IMG/VR virus record: IMGVR_UViG_3300032238_000944
Span: 1 to 64,000 of that record
Length of the DNA: 64,000 bases
Reading direction: 5' to 3' (one strand)
Origin: a virus
The position numbers and the translations under genes are program-made. The notes beneath the pieces were generated by a model that worked only from the letters and a program-made list of their open reading frames with translations, did not search any database and was not told where the DNA came from. Position 1 is the stretch's first letter. Each line of letters begins with the position of its first letter. Of this stretch, positions 41,413-46,719 are shown piece after piece.

Positions 41413-41966
41413 AATATAAAAATGTATCTACAAGTGATGGAAAAGTTATTCACATTTATGATGAGGTTTTTTCTGAATTTGAAAAAAGTTTTCATGAAAA
41501 GTTTTGTTTTGAATCTAATTTTAGATTAAGTTGGCAGTCATTTTTGTTGCCTTATTTTAGATGTAATCTTAGTGAAGAAGATGTAAAAAACTTTCGTTTT
41601 TTTGATAATGAAAACATCGTTAATATAATTAAAAATCATGTGGGGGAAAATGTTAAAGTAATTGCAAGCTGGATTATTGTTACAACACCCTCTTTGATTC
41701 CTTACAATTTTCATCATGATGCCACTGATGATGATAAAGATAATCAAAAAATCATTTTATATTATGTAAATAATGAATGGAATCGTAATTGGCACGGTCA
41801 AACATTATATGCAAATGACAATGGTGAATGTGAAATTGCAGTAGAATATAAACCGGGAAGAATTACTGTATATGATGCAAAAACTTGTCACGCTTCGGGT
41901 CCAATTACAAGTCCTACTTCTAAACCAAAGTTTATTTTTGCGATGCACTTAGAATCTCAATCTTAA
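41409..41966 (+). CDS. 2-oxoglutarate/Fe(II)-dependent oxygenase
   Basis: 185 residues from ATG 41409 (ATGA overlap). FHHDATDDD supplies the HxD-like ligands (His102, Asp104), TCHASGP the distal His161, and KPKFIFAMHLE the basic residue and last strand, typical of the prolyl-4-hydroxylase superfamily. Much more AT-rich than the ligase-like gene upstream. Confidence 0.75.
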   Translation: MKYKNVSTSDGKVIHIYDEVFSEFEKSFHEKFCFESNFRLSWQSFLLPYFRCNLSEEDVKNFRFFDNENIVNIIKNHVGENVKVIASWIIVTTPSLIPYNFHHDATDDDKDNQKIILYYVNNEWNRNWHGQTLYANDNGECEIAVEYKPGRITVYDAKTCHASGPITSPTSKPKFIFAMHLESQS

Positions 41967-41997
41967 AATGGTAAATAGAAAATAAAGAGTATCACAA

Positions 41998-42291
41998 ATG
42001 GAAGAACAGATTGAGATTACAAATGGCATCAATCATCACACTTGTTCATCACTTGAGGAAGCATACATTCTAGGGCAGCATTATGCAACAGAATTGCAAG
42101 GGGAAATCACAATTTTCGTAAATGGTGCAAAAGTTGATACAATCGCACCACAAAATAGATCATCTGAATTGTTTGGAGAGATTCCACCTAATCTAGAAGA
42201 AATGATTGCTGATGGTTATAATCCTAACGCAAAAGATGGTGACGGTGATGGACTCTTACAGGATGGCACAAAATGGGAAAGGCCAGTTTGA
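41998..42291 (+). CDS. Small protein with EF-hand-like calcium loop
   Basis: 97 residues. NAKDGDGDGLLQDGTKWERPV contains DxDxDG, an EF-hand/dockerin-type calcium loop. The N-terminal 60 residues are a mixed alpha/beta domain (SLEEAYILGQHYATEL, GEITIFVNGAKVD). I recognise similar C-termini in other cyanophage proteins. The final codons and stop are shared in sequence with the end of the gene at 33655 (GGCCAGTTTRAG), both immediately before a TGTC promoter. Confidence 0.6.
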   Translation: MEEQIEITNGINHHTCSSLEEAYILGQHYATELQGEITIFVNGAKVDTIAPQNRSSELFGEIPPNLEEMIADGYNPNAKDGDGDGLLQDGTKWERPV

Positions 42292-42295
42292 GGGC

Positions 42296-42336
42296 TGTCC
42301 ACCATTTCACCCACTGGCAGCCAAATGATGTATATT
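42296..42336 (+). promoter_or_regulatory. Island promoter, TGTC-type (copy H)
   Basis: TGTCCA at 42296, -10 TATATT at 42331 (35 bases), then GGCCATGTTGAGAG. Its 63-base context recurs at 43101. Confidence 0.8.
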
Positions 42337-42359
42337 GGCCATGTTGAGAGATGAATCAC
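42297..42359 (+). repeat. 63-base direct repeat, copy 1 (copy 2 at 43101-43163)
   Basis: The two copies, 804 bases apart, differ at 5 positions, four of them clustered in the spacer of the promoter. Each includes the promoter and the first codons (ATGAATCAC) of the following gene. Confidence 0.9.
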
Positions 42360-42590
42360 ATGGATCGCAAGTTTCACACCGTCAGCATTGAAGATCGTGA
42401 GATGTTTGCTTATAATGCTGCCTACAACAAATCGAAGGCAGAGATTGCACGAATCAACGCACATCCTGAACAGCGTATGAAATATTGTTTTGAGTTTATG
42501 ACACATGCTGATGACGAAATGCGTGTGAAATGCTACAACGCAATCGCAAAGTATTCCGCACAACTTGACTACTCCGAAGCACACTTCTGA
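42351..42590 (+). CDS. Small hypothetical protein
   Basis: 79 residues (ATG 42351; ATG 42360 possible). Helical and basic/His-rich (SKAEIARINAHPEQRMKYCF). It begins 15 bases after the -10 box; the first codons are part of a duplicated segment. Confidence 0.55.
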   Translation: MNHMDRKFHTVSIEDREMFAYNAAYNKSKAEIARINAHPEQRMKYCFEFMTHADDEMRVKCYNAIAKYSAQLDYSEAHF

Positions 42591-42611
42591 ATCCTTCACT
42601 AACACAAATCC

Positions 42612-42887
42612 ATGCTCGATTACCTCTGCATTTGTTTCGGTCATTCTGACATTCCGAACCACTGGTATAACATGAAGAGTCGTCATTCGACTGCTCGTGC
42701 TGCTGAAAGATTCGGTCTTGATAATATGTGTGTGGCAGGACAATTTGGTTTCGTTGTGATTGAAGAGACCAAAGATACCTGGAAGGTGTTAGATGATCGT
42801 TCGATGTTGCCTCCTTCTGGTTATAGTATTGGTTGCAACAATACCAACCTTTATGTTCAACCTGCTCCCCAACTTGTTCTTGTTTGA
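42612..42887 (+). CDS. Hypothetical protein
   Basis: 91 residues with a mixed alpha/beta pattern (DYLCICFGHSDIPNHWYNMKS, AGQFGFVVIEETKDTWKVLDD). Cys/His residues are scattered without an obvious site. TGATG overlap with the next gene. Confidence 0.55.
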   Translation: MLDYLCICFGHSDIPNHWYNMKSRHSTARAAERFGLDNMCVAGQFGFVVIEETKDTWKVLDDRSMLPPSGYSIGCNNTNLYVQPAPQLVLV

Positions 42888-43027
42888 TGATGATGATGAC
42901 TGATGATGAACTGTTTCGTAATCTCCTTGCCACATTGATTTGTGAGGATAAGTTAGAAGAATGGGAAACAAAAGCCGCTGAGTTAGAGTTACCATTGGAC
43001 TACTACATTCAGGAGTTTGTAGGATGA
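42887..43027 (+). CDS. Small acidic protein
   Basis: About 46 residues. Four consecutive in-frame ATG codons (42887, 42890, 42893, 42896) make the start uncertain. The rest is helical (ELFRNLLATLICEDKLEEWE). The ATG run may be a slip-prone or strong initiation site. Confidence 0.5.
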   Translation: MMMMTDDELFRNLLATLICEDKLEEWETKAAELELPLDYYIQEFVG

Positions 43028-43158
43028 AAGCTACGGTCTTTGCATTAGTCTGTCTTGGAATTGGTCAGGCAATTCTAATCAGTGTGCCAGTTCCCGAAGT
43101 GTCCACCATTTCACCCACTGGGTCTCAAATGATGTATATTGGCCATGTTAAGAGATGA
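43024..43158 (+). CDS. Small signal-peptide-bearing peptide containing an internal promoter
   Basis: 44 residues. MKATVFALVCLGIGQAILI looks like a signal peptide or single membrane helix. The remainder (EVSTISPTGSQMMYIGHVKR) is encoded by the TGTC-type promoter sequence itself. It may be an expressed peptide that tolerates the promoter, or a chance frame. ATGA overlap with the upstream gene favours expression. Confidence 0.4.
   Translation: MKATVFALVCLGIGQAILISVPVPEVSTISPTGSQMMYIGHVKR
43100..43140 (+). promoter_or_regulatory. Island promoter, TGTC-type (copy I)
   Basis: TGTCCA at 43100, -10 TATATT at 43135 (35 bases), then GGCCATGTTAAGAG. It is a near copy of the one at 42296. Confidence 0.8.
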
Positions 43159-43163
43159 ATCAC
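43101..43163 (+). repeat. 63-base direct repeat, copy 2 (copy 1 at 42297-42359)
   Basis: See copy 1: identical except for 5 positions, four of them between the upstream element and the -10 box. Confidence 0.9.
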
Positions 43164-43331
43164 CAAATGCGAATTGATGTCAAATGCCATGCTGCTCCCT
43201 GGGAGAATACCACCACTGATGTGGATCGTGCCTATGATCTCGCATATGATTTGAGTGAAGAATACCAATGCGATGTGGATCTTCGCTATAATGAAACTGG
43301 CATCATTTTCACCACTGTTTCTAACTATTGA
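43155..43331 (+). CDS. Small acidic hypothetical protein
   Basis: 58 residues. The first three residues (MNH) repeat those of the gene at 42351 through the duplicated segment, but the rest is unrelated. Beta/alpha pattern (MRIDVKCHAAPWEN, CDVDLRYNETGIIFTTV). ATGA overlap with the peptide upstream. Confidence 0.55.
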   Translation: MNHQMRIDVKCHAAPWENTTTDVDRAYDLAYDLSEEYQCDVDLRYNETGIIFTTVSNY

Positions 43332-43334
43332 ATC

Positions 43335-43535
43335 ATGAAAAACATGACTTTTGTTGAAGGATTGATCGCATCTGGTTATGTATTTGATGATGAGAACTAT
43401 GATGGTTGTTATGTAAAACAAGATGCAGATGGTTTCATTCATTGTTATCAAGAAGGAGAAGATGAAGGTGAATGGAATTATGTGAAAATGACTGATGAGT
43501 TTGATATTATCACTGAGAAAACATTTGCACTCTGA
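43335..43535 (+). CDS. Small acidic hypothetical protein
   Basis: 66 residues, with many Asp/Glu (GCYVKQDADGFIHCYQEGED). Likely a small beta protein. One-base overlap with the next start (TGATG). Confidence 0.55.
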   Translation: MKNMTFVEGLIASGYVFDDENYDGCYVKQDADGFIHCYQEGEDEGEWNYVKMTDEFDIITEKTFAL

Positions 43536-43798
43536 TGATCTATTCAAATCTGTCAAAGATCAAACCAAAACTGAGAACAACTGGTCGCGTCTCTGGTAAC
43601 TTTGGACGCAACAAAGTTCAAGCAGGTTCTTCACTTAATGAGATTGGAATGAGTACCAAAGAGACAATCAAATGTACCACACAAGATGAATATCTGAAGC
43701 GTCTACATGATGCCTTTGATCATACCACAGATTCAAAACTGCGTCAGTTCATTTATACTGAGATTCGCAAGATTCATGTTCAACGCGGGACATGGTGA
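43535..43798 (+). CDS. Small basic hypothetical protein
   Basis: 87 residues. A basic N-terminus (KIKPKLRTTGRVSGNFGRN) suggests nucleic-acid binding; the C-terminal half is helical. No family recognised. Confidence 0.55.
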   Translation: MIYSNLSKIKPKLRTTGRVSGNFGRNKVQAGSSLNEIGMSTKETIKCTTQDEYLKRLHDAFDHTTDSKLRQFIYTEIRKIHVQRGTW

Positions 43799-43810
43799 CA
43801 GTCTGACAAG

Positions 43811-43853
43811 TGGCACAAGGCCCCTTGTGGACAGCCCCCATCTCATGTATTAT
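43811..43853 (+). promoter_or_regulatory. Island promoter, TGTC-type
   Basis: TGGCAC at 43811 and -10 TATTAT at 43848 (37 bases), followed by GGCCACATG. A near-palindrome CACAAGG-CC-CCTTGTG overlaps the upstream element, and CTCATGT/ACATGAG flank the -10 box. Confidence 0.65.
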
Positions 43854-43859
43854 GGCCAC

Positions 43860-43919
43860 ATGAGGGAAAGGGATTGCCCCAAACCTCACACTTCACTCGC
43901 TAATCACTCTCATGCGTAA
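43860..43919 (+). CDS. Possible leader peptide
   Basis: 19 residues (MRERDCPKPHTSLANHSHA) starting 7 bases after the -10 box, with its stop overlapping the next gene's start by 8 bases. The arrangement suits translational coupling; no attenuator-type codon run is seen. Confidence 0.3.
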   Translation: MRERDCPKPHTSLANHSHA

Positions 43920-44235
43920 GATTGAACAACTGATGAATGATGCAATTTCCAACAAGAAAGATTGGAAACTTGCTAACACTTGTGTCGAGTATTTCAGTGG
44001 TCATGATATTTCTCGTGTGTATCTGCATGACAATTTGATTGCTGAGATTGGTCCTACTTATGTTCAACTGTTCGATGGTGGATGGCAAACCAACACCACC
44101 AAATCGCGTCTCAATGCTATTCTTTCTGCACACGGATTGCCTGGAGAAGGTGTATTCCAAAAGAACTTTAATTGGTTCTTTCAGTCTCATGACTATGGCA
44201 CGATTCCTTTCTTTTCAGGTATGCGAATTGCCTGA
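43912..44235 (+). CDS. Conserved phage hypothetical protein
   Basis: 107 residues. TCVEYFSGHDISRVYLHDNLIAEIG, FDGGWQTNTTKSRLNAIL and FQKNFNWFF form a compact alpha/beta unit I recognise from other cyanophages without known function. Confidence 0.65.
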   Translation: MRKIEQLMNDAISNKKDWKLANTCVEYFSGHDISRVYLHDNLIAEIGPTYVQLFDGGWQTNTTKSRLNAILSAHGLPGEGVFQKNFNWFFQSHDYGTIPFFSGMRIA

Positions 44236-44273
44236 TTCTTTGTTCACCTTTTTCACAAACTTCGATTGATAAA

Positions 44274-44447
44274 ATGACTGACAACAAACTTGAAATGTTG
44301 AGTGCTCGTGAACAACTTATGAGCGATATTGATTGTATCATCGAAAGTTTCTTTTATGATACCTGGGGCGATGAATACAACGAAGAACAACAAGAATTGG
44401 TGAAAACCTTGTGTGATGCTGTCTGTGCAAACTTTCCTTCTAAATGA
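44274..44447 (+). CDS. Small acidic helical protein
   Basis: 57 residues, acidic, helical (MLSARE-QLMSDIDCIIESFF). Four-base overlap with the next gene. Confidence 0.55.
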   Translation: MTDNKLEMLSAREQLMSDIDCIIESFFYDTWGDEYNEEQQELVKTLCDAVCANFPSK

Positions 44448-44611
44448 CAATGACTAACACCAAAGATCTTTATTATACTGATGCCAAAGATGGCAAAGAA
44501 CGTATGATTCAAGTTCCCGAAAATCTTGCATGGATTATGGTTCAGTCAATGCACATTGCTGGTGTTGATGCTTATATTGATCTCACTCCTACTGATACCA
44601 TTGCTGCCTAA
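44444..44611 (+). CDS. Small hypothetical protein
   Basis: 55 residues (second Met at 44450 possible). A beta strand/helix pattern with VPENLAWIMVQSMHIAG. No family. Confidence 0.5.
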   Translation: MTMTNTKDLYYTDAKDGKERMIQVPENLAWIMVQSMHIAGVDAYIDLTPTDTIAA

Positions 44612-44615
44612 TCTC

Positions 44616-44849
44616 ATGATCATTCCAATTCTAAACAAACGTGGAAACACTCCCAAACCTTATCAAATCTCAAAGGAGAAAGTAGATCATAAAGAAGGAA
44701 GATTTATCGTCTGGAAGTATCACAAAAAAGTCATTGTGAATCATCAAGTGATGTACAAGTATTCACCGATTCGATATGATCAAGAACTCGCAAGGTTTAA
44801 GACAATGAAAGATGCAAAAGAGTTTGGACGTTATATCGTAGGACTATGA
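44616..44849 (+). CDS. Small basic hypothetical protein
   Basis: 77 residues from ATG 44616. Very basic (KRGNTPKPYQISKEKVDHKEG, KYHKKVIVNHQV) with three strands; could bind nucleic acid. ATGA overlap with the next gene. Confidence 0.6.
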   Translation: MIIPILNKRGNTPKPYQISKEKVDHKEGRFIVWKYHKKVIVNHQVMYKYSPIRYDQELARFKTMKDAKEFGRYIVGL

Positions 44850-45016
44850 GTAAGGTTATCGCATTGCATCACACAGAGGTTATACTTCTGAGAACAGATC
44901 AGGTTCATTTTATCAAGAATCTGTTACGAGACTATGTGATAAGAACTGATAACAAAAGAAAATGTAATGATGCCATTCACATTCTTACTACTATTAGTAA
45001 GCAGTTAAATGATTAA
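44846..45016 (+). CDS. Small basic hypothetical protein
   Basis: 56 residues, helical (DQVHFIKNLLRDYVI, CNDAIHILTTISKQL). It is the last gene before the largest gene-free stretch in the window. Confidence 0.55.
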   Translation: MSKVIALHHTEVILLRTDQVHFIKNLLRDYVIRTDNKRKCNDAIHILTTISKQLND

Positions 45017-45050
45017 AAAAGCCTTTTTTTAATTAAGCTGAGTTTAAGAA

Positions 45051-45094
45051 GTTTTCCACAAGCTGTTGAAAATTATGTGTTAATTGTGGAAAAC
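45051..45094. repeat. Inverted pair of DnaA-box-like sequences
   Basis: GTTTTCCACA (45051-45060) and TGTGGAAAAC (45085-45094) are perfect reverse complements 24 bases apart. TTTTCCACA is the DnaA-box form described for cyanobacteria. Confidence 0.7.
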
Positions 45095-45227
45095 ATTGAT
45101 ACTTTAAAGCCCTTGGTTGTTGTGCATTAGGACCCTTATAAACCCTTCTAGTCCTTGTGATCTTTGCGTGCAAGCTATCACAACCGCACAAAAATGTCAA
45201 GGCCCCTGATAAATACTCCCATGCCCC

Positions 45228-45257
45228 TTGACATAACCGCACAGGGGGGATTATACT
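45228..45257 (+). promoter_or_regulatory. Sigma-70-type promoter (TTGACA-N18-TATACT)
   Basis: A perfect TTGACA at 45228-45233, spacer 18, TATACT at 45252-45257, followed by GGCCAC. The discriminator is shared with the TGTC-type island promoters, but this one carries a normal -35 box. Confidence 0.8.
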
Positions 45258-45288
45258 GGCCACAGTACAACAAACCCTCCGAGGTCTT

Positions 45289-45456
45289 ATGTCAGTTTCC
45301 TACCTTCAAGCTCAGAAAAAGCATGTGCGTGTGACACTGGATCTTTCAGTTTACAGTGACTTCGATGCCCGACAGATTGACTATGCAAAACTATTCGGAT
45401 TGGATGGAGATGAGTCAGTCTCAGTATACGTGGAGGACATGGAGATTGACTGGTAG
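45289..45456 (+). CDS. Small acidic hypothetical protein
   Basis: 55 residues. VRVTLDLSVYSDFDARQIDYAK and SVSVYVEDMEIDW suggest a small alpha/beta unit. ATG follows CCGAGG by 4 bases, and lies 32 bases after the -10 box. Confidence 0.55.
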   Translation: MSVSYLQAQKKHVRVTLDLSVYSDFDARQIDYAKLFGLDGDESVSVYVEDMEIDW

Positions 45457-45466
45457 CTTATAACGA

Positions 45467-45490
45467 TGTGACAGTTGTAGAAGTGTCACA
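45467..45490. repeat. Inverted repeat TGTGACA/TGTCACA
   Basis: TGTGACA (45467-45473) and TGTCACA (45484-45490), separated by 10 bases; the right arm is the upstream element of the next TGTC-type promoter. It suggests a dimeric regulator recognising the TGTC element. Confidence 0.6.
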
Positions 45491-45525
45491 GTAAATGAGC
45501 ACAACCCCCTCAGATGATGTATATT
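45484..45525 (+). promoter_or_regulatory. Island promoter, TGTC-type
   Basis: TGTCAC at 45484 and -10 TATATT at 45520 (36 bases), followed by AGCCATGTTGAGAG. No -35 box. Confidence 0.75.
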
Positions 45526-45548
45526 AGCCATGTTGAGAGGAACACCCA

Positions 45549-45836
45549 ATGCCCACCACACTTTCCACCTCTTCCGAAACTTTCATGACCTCTGCCACTT
45601 ATAACGGTTGGGCAAATTATGAGACCTGGAATGTATCTCTGTGGATTCAGAATGATCAATTCCTTTATAACACTGCAAAAGCATGTGTAGAGTATTGCGG
45701 CAAAGATGAAACCCCTTATGATAAGTTCGTCCGCTGCATGTTCAATGGCGGAATGAACAAAACTCGTGATGGTGTTTCGTATTCGTCCTCAAAGCTAGAT
45801 CATCAGGAACTCAACGAAATGCTGAAAGATATCTGA
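45549..45836 (+). CDS. Conserved phage protein with NGWANYETWN motif (DUF7249-like)
   Basis: 95 residues. YNGWANYETWNVSLWIQND is a motif found in many phage and plasmid proteins of unknown function. The rest is helical and acidic. ATG 45549 lies 23 bases after the -10 box, like other island genes. Confidence 0.7.
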   Translation: MPTTLSTSSETFMTSATYNGWANYETWNVSLWIQNDQFLYNTAKACVEYCGKDETPYDKFVRCMFNGGMNKTRDGVSYSSSKLDHQELNEMLKDI

Positions 45837-45901
45837 GATCTTATAAGGAATGAGATGCGCCTTAAAGACACTCAACCCCGTACACTAACTAACACTTAAC
45901 A

Positions 45902-46042
45902 ATGTCTACTTCTGTGATGATCTCCCTGCTGGATCGTGCTAACACTGGCAACGAACTCCTGCAGATTCTTGATAGTCTCGTGACGGACAGTGAGCAACAG
46001 TCTGCCAGCGAAACTGCATACGTGGAGGGTATCGCTATCTGA
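45902..46042 (+). CDS. Small hypothetical protein
   Basis: 46 residues, helical (VMISLLDRANTGNELLQIL). Similar short proteins occur in cyanophages; function unknown. Confidence 0.5.
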   Translation: MSTSVMISLLDRANTGNELLQILDSLVTDSEQQSASETAYVEGIAI

Positions 46043-46078
46043 TGACATCTGCGGGTGCTGCTTATAACAGTGGCACCC

Positions 46079-46157
46079 GTTATTCGTATTGACAGTTATT
46101 CGTGAGCCCAGTTATTTGGCGGTTGCGGTTATACGGGGCGGGCGGCGTACCCGTTAT
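46079..46157 (+). repeat. Five GTTAT direct repeats, near-helical spacing
   Basis: GTTAT starts at 46079, 46095, 46111, 46128 and 46153 (spacings 16, 16, 17, 25) in a gene-free segment that is unusually GC-rich around 46121-46152. An inverted ATAAC precedes at 46064. It could be a cluster of binding sites. Confidence 0.6.
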
Positions 46158-46237
46158 AAAAAGCTATAAGTCCCTAACCTACAGAGGTGACAAAACGACC
46201 TAGCTATATCATTCTATAAAAAAATTCCCGGAGAAAA

Positions 46238-46357
46238 ATGGCACCCAAAAAACCAAAAAAGAATCCTACATTTGGCAATGGGGACAAAAGAAAAGCAACA
46301 GGTCAATGTAGATCCACGGCACAGAAGAATGCATCGAACAAGAGGAAGAAGAAATAA
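46238..46357 (+). CDS. Small very basic protein
   Basis: 39 residues, Lys/Arg-rich (MAPKKPKKNPTF, NKRKKK end). A strong CGGAGA ribosome site lies 6 bases upstream. Likely binds DNA or RNA, or is packaged. It overlaps the next gene in another frame. Confidence 0.55.
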   Translation: MAPKKPKKNPTFGNGDKRKATGQCRSTAQKNASNKRKKK

Positions 46358-46475
46358 ACCATATTGGAATTTTTTCCGAGTTGTTCTTGCAGGATGGATG
46401 ATACGGTATCCACGACCATTCTTTGTGACTCTTGGTATTGTTATAGTGACCATATATAATGCAGTCACAAAATAA
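46329..46475 (+). CDS. Small basic one-pass membrane protein
   Basis: 48 residues from ATG 46329 (ATG 46278 would give 66). An Arg-rich N-terminus (HRTRGRRNKPYW) precedes a hydrophobic helix (FFVTLGIVIVTIYNAV). It overlaps the basic gene by 29 bases or more. Start uncertain. Confidence 0.5.
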   Translation: MHRTRGRRNKPYWNFFRVVLAGWMIRYPRPFFVTLGIVIVTIYNAVTK

Positions 46476-46480
46476 TTTTC

Positions 46481-46672
46481 GTGGAAAAAATTTATCACAT
46501 CTATGCAAAGGATAGATGTTTATTCCATTCGATTAAAGAAGAAGAATTTCAGACGACATGGAATACGATTAAGAATATGGTTGGTATTATGAAGACTGAC
46601 TATAATGAAAGTGATTTGTCCTATGAAGAACTGATTGTAAATAAAGAACTTGCAAGAACTTCTTCACATTGA
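46481..46672 (+). CDS. Conserved small cyanophage protein
   Basis: 63 residues from a GTG start at 46481. EKIYHIYAKDRCLFHSIKEEEF is a small protein opening I recognise from other cyanophages. Function unknown. It ends just at the -35 box of the next promoter. Confidence 0.6.
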   Translation: MEKIYHIYAKDRCLFHSIKEEEFQTTWNTIKNMVGIMKTDYNESDLSYEELIVNKELARTSSH

Positions 46673-46697
46673 CAAATCATATATACTCTGATAAAAT
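46669..46697 (+). promoter_or_regulatory. Sigma-70-type promoter (TTGACA-N17-TAAAAT)
   Basis: TTGACA at 46669-46674 overlapping the previous stop, spacer 17, TAAAAT at 46692-46697. It drives the glycosyltransferase-like gene. It lacks the GGCCA discriminator. Confidence 0.75.
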
Positions 46698-46719
46698 TGA
46701 TCTGAAGTGATTTCAACTT

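Larger units (their letters stand above)
45017..45288. other. Gene-free stretch with paired DnaA-type boxes
   Basis: 272 bases without a credible gene, the longest in the window. It holds an A/T palindrome (ATTAAAAAAG / CTTTTTTTAAT) that may also terminate transcription. It also has two inverted TTTTCCACA boxes, a GATAAATA late-type octamer at 45208-45215 and, at the right end, a TTGACA promoter. The composition changes from AT-rich (left) to mixed (right). It is a candidate for a replication origin or a regulatory hub. Confidence 0.5.

Noticed and set aside
42216-43556. Long reverse-strand frames over the 42-43.6 kb region
   Set aside because: They are mirror images of forward genes and promoter copies (recurring STWPIYI is the antisense of the -10/discriminator), have no ribosome sites, and all well-supported genes are forward.
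45017-45050. A/T palindrome read as a strong terminator
   Set aside because: The stem is nearly all A-T and would be weak; I note it only as part of the gene-free stretch.
46089-46117. TTGACA with a possible -10 (TTATTT) within the GTTAT array
   Set aside because: The -10 match is poor and no gene begins at a suitable distance.
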